Under the pieces are notes generated by a model. The model saw only the letters and a program-made list of their open reading frames with translations. It made no database searches and had not been told where the DNA came from. Positions 44,235 to 53,259 of a stretch of 64,000 nt of DNA are shown here, piece by piece (position 1 is the stretch's first letter; each line of letters begins with the position of its first letter). Source of the stretch: Pseudoalteromonas sp. R3. GTDB lineage: Bacteria; Pseudomonadota; Gammaproteobacteria; Enterobacterales; Alteromonadaceae. The translations under genes and the position numbers were made by a program. The stretch lies in NCBI RefSeq assembly GCF_004014715.1, contig NZ_CP034835.1, positions 3,720,001 through 3,784,000 of the forward strand, written 5' to 3'.

Positions 44235-45866
44235 TTATTGTGTTCCAAACAAGCGTTTCAATAACACTGCCCGCTCTGTGCGAGGCATTGCCATGGCTCG
44301 GTCAATGTCGGCCTGTGTCAGCACTCGGCCATGATGCGAAGACACATACTGAGCGACTGTTATGCCCTGCTGAGTGAGCCTGTCCACCAGAGCGTCGAGA
44401 CGATAATAGGTGTCGAGATCCGGCCAGCGAGCAGGCGAGTGCAGCGCATCCTCAAAGCTGCTGCCGAACATATCCTCTGTCAGCAGGATTTGCGAGCCTG
44501 GCAAATACACCACCAGATTGTGCGCAGCATGGCTGTTGGGCACATCCAGCAGGCGAATTTTCCCCCCGGCCAAAGTGTAAGATGCGGGGATTGACTCAAT
44601 CTTAACCTGTGCGCCCAGTTCGTCGATCACCGCACTTTTGTCTGCCGGATGCACCAGTAAAGTGGTGTGTTCCGCTACCGTGTCTGCCAGGCCTCTCAGA
44701 TGGTCGATATGATGATGCGTGACAATATGGTACTTCACGGGTTTATCCAGCGCTTTGCTTTGCCTTAATTCTGCCAGTGCTTTTGCCCAAGCACCGGCCT
44801 GCTCGTTCATCTGCCAGGTCCCCGCCGACACCAGATACTCACCGGCATCAATAAATAATGTATATCCCCAGTCTTGCCCTACAAAGTACACGCCGTCTGC
44901 CAGTGTGCGGACTGTCAGTTTGGAGACATCAAAAGGCTTGATCTCAGGAGCTTGCTGATAACCGGCTGGAATATGAAAGGCGCGCTCGGCAGGTCGCGCC
45001 ACCTTAACAGTACGCGATTTGCTGTGATACTGTGGCCCCTTTGCCGTGCTGACCAGCACCTCAGACGACCAGCGTACAGCCTGTGTAGTACGATGCGCCA
45101 TAAAATCATAAAAGCGCTTATGGCCTTGCTGCTCAGTCATCATGCGGCTTAATAAACCACTTTGCTGGTTCAGATAAAGCGTGTGTTTTGTATCCGGGTT
45201 ATTATCCAGGGGGGCTGTGATCACGTCATGGGGCACACCTGCAATGTATGCCTCTCCCAGCCACTGGCTGGCTTGTTTATGCTGCGCCAGCTTACGAATG
45301 AGCAAGGTATCCAGCATGGCTTCAAACCCCAAAGTGGTATTATCAAAAGTGATCCGCGAACTGGGTTGATAACGCTGGAGTGCATGGTCCACGCCTGTAC
45401 CCTGGTCGCTAATAAACAGACGATGGATCACTTCGGGCGCATCGCTGCCATGACTGCCCACCCGTCTCGAGTTCGCCTGCTTAAAGACCTTACGCTTACC
45501 CGCAAAATCGATGTGATAGTCGTTTTGCAGTTCACTCAGGTAAGTAACCATGGAACCCTGACGTGCATCACCACTGAGCCACTGCGAATAATGAGACAAG
45601 CGTTCATTGACTATCAGCCCTGGCATAGTAAGCAAGTGCTCACCACCATAAGCCTGAACCGAACGTTCAATGATCTGAGCTTGGCGCGATTGCGCATGAG
45701 ACAATGGACATATTCCCATCATAGTAATGGCATAAATCAACACCAGAACGACGGGATGCCCGGCCAAAAATATCAACCCAGGCTCAAGGCGGGCTGCCAC
45801 ATTGGTAAAGTGCTTGAAGAAATGTCCGGCAGGATAAGTACAGCATTTGTTATTGTCATAGTACAT
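44235..45866 (-). CDS. Exported metallo-beta-lactamase-fold hydrolase
   Basis: Up to 543 residues; the exact start is uncertain because no ATG near 45866 has a good SD. A hydrophobic segment (HPVVLVLIYAITMMGICPLSHAQ) at about 38-60 looks like a signal peptide ending in an Ala-Gln site, so the true start may be an internal GTG/TTG. The C-terminal MBL domain has the metal-binding motif THHHIDHLRG, later ligands His in NSHAAHN and VSSHHGR, and Asp in LLTEDMFGSSF. The N-terminal ~300 residues form an unassigned beta-rich region. Substrate unknown. It is convergent with the exporter operon. Confidence 0.8.
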   Translation of the reverse strand: MYYDNNKCCTYPAGHFFKHFTNVAARLEPGLIFLAGHPVVLVLIYAITMMGICPLSHAQSRQAQIIERSVQAYGGEHLLTMPGLIVNERLSHYSQWLSGDARQGSMVTYLSELQNDYHIDFAGKRKVFKQANSRRVGSHGSDAPEVIHRLFISDQGTGVDHALQRYQPSSRITFDNTTLGFEAMLDTLLIRKLAQHKQASQWLGEAYIAGVPHDVITAPLDNNPDTKHTLYLNQQSGLLSRMMTEQQGHKRFYDFMAHRTTQAVRWSSEVLVSTAKGPQYHSKSRTVKVARPAERAFHIPAGYQQAPEIKPFDVSKLTVRTLADGVYFVGQDWGYTLFIDAGEYLVSAGTWQMNEQAGAWAKALAELRQSKALDKPVKYHIVTHHHIDHLRGLADTVAEHTTLLVHPADKSAVIDELGAQVKIESIPASYTLAGGKIRLLDVPNSHAAHNLVVYLPGSQILLTEDMFGSSFEDALHSPARWPDLDTYYRLDALVDRLTQQGITVAQYVSSHHGRVLTQADIDRAMAMPRTERAVLLKRLFGTQ

Positions 45867-46120
45867 AGGCTTAGCGCTCTGTTGTTATTACTTGGCGCCA
45901 TTGAACGTAAATACCCAAAGCAAGGCCACAAAGCCACCCTAATGAAAAGCTGATGAATAACTGAGGGCTGCAAATTACCGTCTGGGTTTTTAGTGAGAAA
46001 AAATAAACGAATGAATTTATTGGATATATTTTTTATTCACCGTTTTCCCAAAATCCATCTTCCCGCCCCTTTTCTCCGCTATTCGTTGCCTCTTTCTCCG
46101 TCATCCCTGCCCCTTTCTCC

Positions 46121-46186
46121 TATATTCGTTGCCCCTTTCTCCTATATTCGTTGCCCCTTTCTCCTATATTCGTTGCCTATTTCTCC
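46121..46186. repeat. Tandem array of a 22-base unit
   Basis: Three copies of TATATTCGTTGCCCC-type units (46121-46142, 46143-46164, 46165-46186). The first two are identical and the third differs at two bases. Related, less regular sequence flanks both sides. Confidence 0.9.
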
Positions 46187-46207
46187 GTCATCCCGGCCCT
46201 TTTCTCC

Positions 46208-46346
46208 GTCATCCCGGCCCCCGAGCCGGGATCTACTCACCAGCTACACAAAAGGTGAGTTCACTCACATACATACAGCCTCATATTACTCTCCTTAGCT
46301 GCTGAGCCGTGTTTTGGATGGTTCCCGGCTCGGGGGCCGGGATGAC
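46208..46346. repeat. REPIN-like element, copy A
   Basis: A palindrome ATCCCGGC-CCCCGA-GCCGGGAT at the left, about 80 bases of spacer, then the same palindrome family inverted at the right (CCCGGCTCGGGGGCCGGGAT). Total about 139 bases. It shares GGATGGTTCCCGGCTCGGGG and following bases exactly with copy B near 58.3 kb. Confidence 0.8.
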
Positions 46347-46610
46347 AGGGGGCTGGCCGGAATGAAGCGGCATAGCTGACAAAGGGAGCGCTGGTCAGGG
46401 AGAGGCGACACAGCCAGGTTATTTCACTCAGATACATGCAGCCTCATGTTACTTTCCTTAGCTGCTGAGCCGTGTTTCGAATGGTTCCCGGCTTGGGGGC
46501 CGGGATGACAGGGGAGCACTGGCCGGAGTGAAGCGGCATAGCTGACAAAGGGAGTGCTGGCCGGAATGGGCGGCATAACTGATAAAAAGGTCAGGATAAG
46601 GCGACACAGC
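46260..46610. repeat. Direct duplication of about 165 bases
   Basis: The sequence from TTCACTCA at 46260 recurs from 46423 with ~90% similarity, including the palindrome, GAAGCGGCATAGCTGACAAA, and the closing GCGACACAGC. The second copy has a ~25-base insertion near its end. Confidence 0.85.
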
Positions 46611-46763
46611 AAAAAGGCTTTGCTCAGACGTATACCTCATCACATAGCTGTCCGCTGCAAAACAATGTCACAAATTACACGCCTGCGTCTGCTGCTGTAT
46701 GCCTCGACAGTGATGACGTTGCACCGTACACTCAATGCCGGATTCAGGCGGTAGCAGATTACA

Positions 46764-48857
46764 ATGACACAGACACGATTCTTTATTAATAGCTATGAAA
46801 TTGATTTGTCGCGCTCTGTGGTGATCCTGGATGGCCAGCAAACTCATGTAGAACCAAAAGTGTTACAGGTGTTGCTGCTACTGGCACAACGTCAGCGTGA
46901 GCACGGCGAGCAAGTCGTCACACATCAGGAGATAATGAACCAGGTCTGGCAAGGTGCAGAAGTGGTACCCAACGCCCTGCAACGCTGTATTGCCATCTTG
47001 CGTAAAGTACTGGGAGACGACGCCAAAAACCCTACCATTATCGCTACTCACCCAAAAATAGGGTATCGCCTGATTGCTCCCGCACGCTGGCCGGAACCCT
47101 CGGTTGAACCGGCAACCAGAGCAACTAAAAACCCTTATTTTAAAGCACCATTGTTAGTAGTAAGCACTCTCTTACTATTTTCTTTATTGTATCTGCTCTG
47201 GCCCGATAATCGACGCCCTGAATACACTCGCCTTACCCCAGTGACCCACACCGATGCTCATGAATCGCATGTTATTTTTAGCCCCGATGGCGACTACCTG
47301 ATCTTTAACCGCTATGCCGGCAGTTGCACCAACCACCTGTGGGCCAGACACATCAGCAGTGGCAAAGAACATCAACTCAGTGACGCACCCGGACAATTTG
47401 GTGCAGCAAATTTTACCCCCGACGGCCGCGAGCTGGTGTTTGCCGCCAAAGCGAATTGCAACCATGAACGCGATAACGACCCCCAGTCCTGCTGGGCACT
47501 GGCATCACTGGACTTTGCACAGGCGCTCGGTCAGCCACAAACCATTGAGTCACGTTATCTGTGCAACCATACTCAACCCTATTTGCCCAAAGCACTGCCC
47601 AATCACGTTTACGCCTTCTTAAAACGCGAAACGGGTCAAACCCAGCTGGTTCAGTACAACGACTTAACTAAGACTATCAAGACGCTATACTCCGCCAAAA
47701 ACGAATTTCTGTACCACTTTGATTATCATGCGCCCAGTCAGCGCTTTGCCCTGTTAAGCCAGGACAAACAGCTCAATCACATACTGACAATTGTGGATAA
47801 AGACGCACAAGTCTTACACCGCAATCAAGTTACTCTGCTGCCACACATGGACCCAAGCACTTATCTGGCGGGCCAGTTTACACCCGACGGCAACACATTA
47901 CTGACAGTCAGCAATGGCCAGCTCTACAACCTGAGCCTAAGTGGTGAGGTAAACCCAGTCCCGACTCCGGCCAGCCACCTTCTCTTTGCAGACAAACACC
48001 CAATTGATCACACTCTGGCGGCCATTCACGGTGGTAAAGACATCGACATTGCGCTCCTGTTGCTGAATAACTCCCCGTCAGCCGACGCAGCGGCAGGCAT
48101 AAGCCACGAATTAAACGCCCGTGCCCTGCCCTATACCAGCCTGTCGCGCACACAGGCACAGGAGCGGCAGGCACACTTTTCACCCGACGGTCAGCACATT
48201 GCTTTTGTGTCCAATCGCAACGGCACAGATCAACTCTGGATTTGGCAGAACGATCAGGCGAATGCGCTGAGCGATGCCAGTGTAGCGCATCCAATCCGCG
48301 GGTTTGTGTGGTCACCTGATGCAAGACAATTGCTCTGGGCACAGGGAGGGAAACTTTATATCTCAGACTTATCTGGCCGACAGCAGAGCCTGAGCACAAC
48401 ATTGCCAGTTCATTCCGTACAAGCGTGGAGTAACCCGGGACACTTGCTGGTACTGGTCAACGACCCCGTGCCCGGCGGTTTGTATCTATATGATTTAGCC
48501 GTTAACCAGCTGACAAAATTGGGGATAAACGGCGTACACCGTGCATGGCAGGTAGGCAAACAGGTGTATTACAGTGACGCTCAAGGCAAAGTAAAGCGCT
48601 TTACACTGGGTGAAGACCCCTCCCATGCCAAAGCGCTTACCGCCCTGAATGGACGCGCCATGGTCATAAAAGATAAGCATATTTATAGCGTGGACCAGAC
48701 AAACCTGACACTGAACCGCTACGACTTAGACGGTAATCTGCTTAACACGCTGCGCCCCCTGAAGCCCACCGCCTGGAAAATCAGCGACGTGCATCAGGAG
48801 CGGCTATTACTGGAGCAGTTTATTGGTTTTGAACAAGCGCTGGTGCTGATTGACTAA
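46764..48857 (+). CDS. CadC-like transmembrane regulator with C-terminal beta-propeller
   Basis: 697-residue membrane-anchored transcription factor. Residues 1-~105 form an OmpR-type winged helix (VEPKVLQVLLLLAQRQREHG, NALQRCIAILRKVLGD, KIGYRLIAP). One membrane helix lies at about 128-148 (LLVVSTLLLFSLLYLLWP). The periplasmic part contains TolB/PD40-type propeller blades (HVIFSPDGDYLIFNRYAG, AHFSPDGQHIAFVSNRNG). This one-component design joins DNA binding directly to an outside sensor. The target and ligand are unknown; neighbouring TonB receptor on the other strand already has a MerR regulator. No clear SD at the ATG. Confidence 0.88.
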   Translation: MTQTRFFINSYEIDLSRSVVILDGQQTHVEPKVLQVLLLLAQRQREHGEQVVTHQEIMNQVWQGAEVVPNALQRCIAILRKVLGDDAKNPTIIATHPKIGYRLIAPARWPEPSVEPATRATKNPYFKAPLLVVSTLLLFSLLYLLWPDNRRPEYTRLTPVTHTDAHESHVIFSPDGDYLIFNRYAGSCTNHLWARHISSGKEHQLSDAPGQFGAANFTPDGRELVFAAKANCNHERDNDPQSCWALASLDFAQALGQPQTIESRYLCNHTQPYLPKALPNHVYAFLKRETGQTQLVQYNDLTKTIKTLYSAKNEFLYHFDYHAPSQRFALLSQDKQLNHILTIVDKDAQVLHRNQVTLLPHMDPSTYLAGQFTPDGNTLLTVSNGQLYNLSLSGEVNPVPTPASHLLFADKHPIDHTLAAIHGGKDIDIALLLLNNSPSADAAAGISHELNARALPYTSLSRTQAQERQAHFSPDGQHIAFVSNRNGTDQLWIWQNDQANALSDASVAHPIRGFVWSPDARQLLWAQGGKLYISDLSGRQQSLSTTLPVHSVQAWSNPGHLLVLVNDPVPGGLYLYDLAVNQLTKLGINGVHRAWQVGKQVYYSDAQGKVKRFTLGEDPSHAKALTALNGRAMVIKDKHIYSVDQTNLTLNRYDLDGNLLNTLRPLKPTAWKISDVHQERLLLEQFIGFEQALVLID

Positions 48858-48950
48858 AAGCAACCGCGCTTTTCTCAACCTTCCATTCTCTTGCCTTGTC
48901 ACTCCATGACCTCTTCCCGTCATCTAGAGTCCCCTTCTCCGTCACCCCGT

Positions 48951-49090
48951 GCCCTTATCTGTCGCCCCGTGCCCTTATCAGTCATCCCGTGCCCTTATCA
49001 GTCATCCCGTGCCCTTATCAGTCATCCCGTGCCCTTATCAGTCATCCCGTGCCCTTATCAGTCATCCCGTGCCCTTATCCATCATCCCTT
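48951..49090. repeat. Tandem array of a 20-base unit
   Basis: The unit GCCCTTATCAGTCATCCCGT is repeated with an exact period of 20: five identical copies from 48971 to 49070, with diverged units at 48951-48970 and 49071-49090. The array runs into a half-palindrome TTGCTTGACACGGGATCC related to the REPIN-like ends. The whole 48858-49168 gap holds nothing else recognisable. Confidence 0.92.
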
Positions 49091-49168
49091 GCTTGACACG
49101 GGATCCACCAAAAAGCCCACTTGGTTTATCAGTAACAGACACCGCCCCCAAACAGCTGCGTATCGGGA

Positions 49169-51259
49169 TTAATGACCAAACTTAATACGCACACCCGCAT
49201 TAACAATAAAGCCATCGTTGCGCGACCAGATATCCGTTGTCCACTGGCCACTCACTGCCTGCTGTGGCAACAACAGTGGGTGCTCATCGGTTTGCTTCAC
49301 ATCCAGTAGGTTCTCGAAGTTGATAAACCAGCTGTAACGCCCGGTGGTGATCTCGCCCATTAGACCCAGGTGCCAGTAAGGATCGGACTCCGTCACAAAC
49401 GGATTGGCATTGAGGCGCTGCGGCCCGGTGTAATAGGCCTCAAACCCGGCGCGGAAGTTACCGTGTTGCTCCCACATGGCCACAAATCCGGCCGAGTGTT
49501 TAGGCGTGAGCGCAATCTCTGTGCGCGTCTGGCCATCCACGCTTTGGGTTGCATCCAGGTATAAATAGCTAGCGGTCAGTTTCACGTCGCGCCAGTAATA
49601 ACGCAGCAGCACTTCTGAGCCTCGGATCTGACTTTCGCCCAGTGCATTGGTCAGCCGTACCTGGGTCGGCGGCGTGCCATCCGATGTTGGCACCACTTCC
49701 AGCTCAGTCACGTTATCCACATTCGAGCCAAACAGGGTCAGGCTGGTTTCAACCGAATCAAAGGTGTAGGTAAAATCCAGCGAGGCGGTTTCGGCTTCCT
49801 CCGCCTGCAATTCACCGATGGGTGCTAAGCGCGATAAACCTGCCGCTTCAATGTCTTCCACAAAAGGCGTTGGCGCAAAGTAGCCCTGTGCATAGGAGCC
49901 GCGTACCGTCAGCTCACCCGGACGATACAACAAGGTGACCCGAGGACTGAACTGAGTACCATATTCATTGTGGTCATCCACCCGCGCACTCACCGAGGCG
50001 GTCAGCGTATCGCTCAAAGTGTGATCCAACTGAGCGAACAAGCCTGGTACTTCATAACGATAATCAAAGCTCGGAAACGTCTCGGACTCAAACACATCCG
50101 ACTGATAGGCCACGCCCAGTAGCCAGTCGGTGGTGTCGTTGTACCCACTGACACTGGTTTCAAACAAATAGCTTTCGTGCTTGTCCTCTTCCAGCACCAG
50201 ACCAAAGCCGTGCTCATGGTTTTGCACCATGGCCGATGAGCGCGCATGCAGCGTCAGCGTGTCGGACATCGGCTGACTATACACAAACCCACCGTCCAGG
50301 CGCTCTGAATCCTGCGTTTGCACATACGGGTTACCATCCGCCATGGTAAAGCCATCTTTGGTTCCCCCCGTGCGCTGTTCAGTCATGGCACCAGCCGTCA
50401 CGTACAAGGATTCGCCCTGCTCACCTTCCCAGAATAAACGCGGCCGTGCGGTGTAACGCTCATAGCCAGCCAAATCGAACCAGCCATCGTTGTCTATGTC
50501 TTCAGACTTCTGATGATGGGCACCCAGCGTCAGCGAGCCTTTCAGGTCATCACTCAGCGGGCTTTCGATGTAAGACGTCAGATCCTGACCATCGCGTGTA
50601 GTCAGGTTCAGCAGCACCTCGCCCTTGAACTCGTCGCCCGGCTTACGAGAGATCAGGTTGATCACCCCGCCAAGTGCCGAGCCACCATATAAAGACGACG
50701 CCGAGCCTTTGATGATCTCAACCCGGCCCAGATCCGTTGGTGGAATTTGTAACAGGCCAATCGATGCTGCCTGATTACCATACAACGGCAAACCATCGGC
50801 CAGCAGCTGAGTATAACGACCATACAAACCCTGCAATCGAATATTGGCGCTGCCAAGCGCAGGCGACGTAGTTTGCATGCGCACGCCACCGGTTTCTGCC
50901 ACCAGCATAGAAATATTGCCCGGGCGCATCGCCGCCTTTTCTTCGATTTCTTCGCGGTTGATTAGCTCCACCCGCACCGGCTGCTCATCGGCAATCCTGC
51001 CAGAGCGCGTTGCCTGGATAACGATTTTTTCCATTTCATGGCCATGCTCATCATGGTGCTCACCTTCAGTGTGCGCGTCATGATGACCGTCTTCATGCTG
51101 CTCTTCAGCATGGGACTCATGCTCAGGCCCAGGCGCAACCAGCGCAGCACTCACGGCAGTGGCCAGCGGACTCAGCGGCGCCGCCACACTCACCGACATC
51201 CCCAGTGATAAACAACTTAAAGACAAAACCAAACCGGCAGAACGCAACGTATCAGACAT
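49169..51259 (-). CDS. TonB-dependent receptor with His-rich N-terminus, probable zinc/metal receptor
   Basis: Outer-membrane receptor of 696 residues. After the signal peptide (MSDTLRSAGLVLSLSCLSLG...) a segment at about residues 47-78 holds ten histidines among Glu/Asp (HESHAEEQHEDGHHDAHTEG and HHDEHGHE), a typical metal-binding tail. The TonB box EKIVIQATR follows, then the plug (NIRLQGLYGRYTQLLADGLP, VEIIKGSASSLYGGSALGGV) and the barrel, ending GVRIKFGH. His-rich receptors such as ZnuD import zinc. It is divergent from a MerR regulator, and a 19-base-spaced MerR-type promoter lies between them. Copper is the main alternative. Confidence 0.88.
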   Translation of the reverse strand: MSDTLRSAGLVLSLSCLSLGMSVSVAAPLSPLATAVSAALVAPGPEHESHAEEQHEDGHHDAHTEGEHHDEHGHEMEKIVIQATRSGRIADEQPVRVELINREEIEEKAAMRPGNISMLVAETGGVRMQTTSPALGSANIRLQGLYGRYTQLLADGLPLYGNQAASIGLLQIPPTDLGRVEIIKGSASSLYGGSALGGVINLISRKPGDEFKGEVLLNLTTRDGQDLTSYIESPLSDDLKGSLTLGAHHQKSEDIDNDGWFDLAGYERYTARPRLFWEGEQGESLYVTAGAMTEQRTGGTKDGFTMADGNPYVQTQDSERLDGGFVYSQPMSDTLTLHARSSAMVQNHEHGFGLVLEEDKHESYLFETSVSGYNDTTDWLLGVAYQSDVFESETFPSFDYRYEVPGLFAQLDHTLSDTLTASVSARVDDHNEYGTQFSPRVTLLYRPGELTVRGSYAQGYFAPTPFVEDIEAAGLSRLAPIGELQAEEAETASLDFTYTFDSVETSLTLFGSNVDNVTELEVVPTSDGTPPTQVRLTNALGESQIRGSEVLLRYYWRDVKLTASYLYLDATQSVDGQTRTEIALTPKHSAGFVAMWEQHGNFRAGFEAYYTGPQRLNANPFVTESDPYWHLGLMGEITTGRYSWFINFENLLDVKQTDEHPLLLPQQAVSGQWTTDIWSRNDGFIVNAGVRIKFGH

Positions 51260-51303
51260 AACGAATTACTTGACCCTCAGGACAGGAATAAATGATACTG
51301 CCG

Positions 51304-51334
51304 ATGCTAAAGGTTACAGCGGCTAGAAGGTCAA
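51304..51334 (-). promoter_or_regulatory. MerR-type promoter/operator for the metal TonB receptor
   Basis: On the minus strand TTGACC and TAGCAT are separated by 19 bases, the overlong spacing used by MerR-family activators. The spacer centre CTAGCCGCTG agrees with the TAG-N3-CT core of CadR/PbrR/CueR operators. It abuts the start of the divergent MerR gene. Confidence 0.65.
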
Positions 51335-51335
51335 T

Positions 51336-51722
51336 ATGAAAATCAGCGAACTTGCGACGAAATCTCAGATAAATGCGAAAACCATTCGCTATTATGAGCA
51401 AGTTGGCCTGCTCAAAGCGCCGCAACGCGCCAGCAACGGCTATCGCCATTACCAACCGGGCGACGTAGATACCCTGATCTTTATCCGCCGCTGCCGCGAA
51501 CTCAATATCCCGCTGGACGACATCAAACGCCTGGTCGAAGTACAAGCCGACCCCAACGCCTCCTGCGCCGTGGTCGATAAAATCATCGCCGAACAACTCG
51601 CCCAGGTACAACGCGCCCAGCGCGAACTGGCCCTGCTGGAGCAATCCCTGCAAACCCTCGCCTCATGCAGCGCCGAGCAGGTAGACCAGTGTTCGATTTT
51701 GCATAAGTTGAAGGCGCCATAA
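51336..51722 (+). CDS. MerR-family metal-responsive regulator (ZntR/CadR/PbrR-like)
   Basis: 128 residues: N-terminal winged helix (MKISELATKSQINAKTIRYY, GYRHYQPGDVDTLIFIRRC), a dimerisation helix, and cysteines where divalent-metal sensors carry them: Cys in NASCAVVDKI (about 79) and the C-terminal loop ASCSAEQVDQCSILHKL with C-x7-C. That argues for Zn, Cd, Pb or Co rather than Cu(I), whose sensors lack the residue-79 cysteine. AAGG precedes the ATG and overlaps the receptor's -35. It probably activates the divergent receptor gene. Confidence 0.9.
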   Translation: MKISELATKSQINAKTIRYYEQVGLLKAPQRASNGYRHYQPGDVDTLIFIRRCRELNIPLDDIKRLVEVQADPNASCAVVDKIIAEQLAQVQRAQRELALLEQSLQTLASCSAEQVDQCSILHKLKAP

Positions 51723-51795
51723 GGAGCTGAAATATGACAGAAAGTGTTATAACCTAAAGTGATACACGCCTGATAAAAACAAGAAAAATCTATTG

Positions 51796-52965
51796 ATGCC
51801 ACGACTATCGATTTACCTGCTATTCAGTCTGTTTTGCCTGCTAAATACACAGCCACTATTTGCACAGCTCAATATCGACCATACTTTAAATAGACTTATC
51901 CTGCCGTTGGCGCACCCTGTTGGCACGCATTACATGCATTTTGAGGACTTAAACCGTCCCGGCCACAGGACACAACCAGACACGCCCAGGCAACTTGGTG
52001 TACGATTTTTTTATCCCACCAAGCTAACCGCCAGCACCCAGAGATTACCACTGTTAAGCAATCAGTTTTCACGCTCGCACAGGCTGATTTATGATGAAGA
52101 CGCAGATATGACCTATATCGCTCCGCTGAGCGCAATGACATGGAACATTGCCGCAGAGAGTGAAATACACCTGTCACATGGCGCTTTACCCCTGATCATT
52201 TTTTCCCACGGTTATTACCTTAACCCCGAGTTGTTTACCATCATGGCTGCACACATCGCCAGCCAGGGATACCTGGTCGCTTCCATCAATCACAGTTTTG
52301 GCTCGGATCATTATCAGCCGCCCAATTCAAAAGCGATAAAAACGATAGAGCTTCCATCAGACGATCTGGGCATTGATTTACCCATGTGGTCTGCAGATCA
52401 GCTTTTTGTCCTGGCTAAAATACAACACATGGATCACGACCCGCAAAGCCCGTTGTTCAATGCACTCAATGGTCAGGTAGGTATTCTGGGTCATTCTTAC
52501 GGCGGTGCTGCGGCGTTTTATACCGCTGCAAAAACCCCCGAAGTAACCGCTATTGTTAATATGGATGGCACTGTATTTGGCTGGCAAGATATCACCGTAA
52601 CACAACCTTTTATGTATGTGCAGGCAGACGAAGAATACTTTAGCGAAATCTTTATCAATGTACATAATAAAGGCTATTTAGCGCTGTTTGAATCGCTCAA
52701 TCACGTCAGTTTTTCTGACATTGTGGTACTAAAAAACTGGCTAGAAAATGGCCTGAAAGACACGCCTCAATTCAATGCTATCCTGGACGTAGCCAGACTA
52801 AATGCCGCTTTTTTTGAGCACCACTTTAATCACGCCGAGGCCGCATTTGTGCCAGCAATCAAAAGCAAAACCCCATTTTCCGTAAAACTTTCTGACTGCA
52901 ACGCCAGGCATAACGACTCAGCAATGACATTGCGCTGCCTGATGCATCGAATTAAGCACTACTAG
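51796..52965 (+). CDS. Secreted alpha/beta hydrolase (PAF-acetylhydrolase-like)
   Basis: 389 residues from ATG 51796, with signal peptide MPRLSIYLLFSLFCLLNTQP ending FAQ. Landmarks of the platelet-activating-factor acetylhydrolase/dienelactone-hydrolase group: LPLIIFSHGYYLNPELF, the nucleophile elbow GILGHSYGGAAAF (GxSxG), an Asp region IVNMDGTVFG and His in SLNHVSFSD. C-terminal cysteines (SDCNARH, LRCLMH) may pair. Likely extracellular or periplasmic esterase; substrate unknown. Lies 73 bases after merR with no shared regulation evident. Confidence 0.83.
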   Translation: MPRLSIYLLFSLFCLLNTQPLFAQLNIDHTLNRLILPLAHPVGTHYMHFEDLNRPGHRTQPDTPRQLGVRFFYPTKLTASTQRLPLLSNQFSRSHRLIYDEDADMTYIAPLSAMTWNIAAESEIHLSHGALPLIIFSHGYYLNPELFTIMAAHIASQGYLVASINHSFGSDHYQPPNSKAIKTIELPSDDLGIDLPMWSADQLFVLAKIQHMDHDPQSPLFNALNGQVGILGHSYGGAAAFYTAAKTPEVTAIVNMDGTVFGWQDITVTQPFMYVQADEEYFSEIFINVHNKGYLALFESLNHVSFSDIVVLKNWLENGLKDTPQFNAILDVARLNAAFFEHHFNHAEAAFVPAIKSKTPFSVKLSDCNARHNDSAMTLRCLMHRIKHY

Positions 52966-53259
52966 AAACAACAGTTATTTTAATTTGGCAGGGAAAACGA
53001 AACAGTTCATGTTTAGCAAGCTGACAAGTATCCCCTCAGGTCAAGCGGCTGTTGGTGCTGCTGATACGGCAAGAGGCATCGCAAGACGGCGGCTTCCAAT
53101 TTTGAATTACAATATAAAAGTACGACGTTTTCTGGTCACAGACATTTCTTTTCGAGTGCTAGTAATGCCATCTAAACCCGCTCGTCCGGTTTTATTGAGT
53201 CACAAGAAAATCAGCTTTTTGAACAATTTAAACGGCATACAACTTGCCCTCGTATGGGC
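52966..53259. other. Intergenic region with an unsupported short frame
   Basis: About 290 bases. An 84-codon frame from ATG 53009 lacks a ribosome site and has a basic, unfamiliar composition. I do not call it a gene; it may be gene debris. Confidence 0.5.

Larger units (their letters stand above)
45867..46763. other. Repeat-rich intergenic region
   Basis: Nearly 900 bases with no supported gene. Contents: a 22-base tandem array (46121-46186), a REPIN-like palindromic element (46208-46346), and a second, diverged copy of its right part in a ~165-base direct duplication (46260-46610). Short open frames here follow the repeats and lack ribosome sites. Confidence 0.75.

Noticed and set aside
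45162..45953. 263-codon plus-strand frame opposite the metallo-beta-lactamase-fold gene
   Set aside because: Antisense shadow; the minus-strand product has clear metal-binding motifs.
48951..49090. Possible CRISPR array
   Set aside because: Units are contiguous with a 20-base period and no unique spacers, and no cas genes are near. It is a plain tandem repeat.
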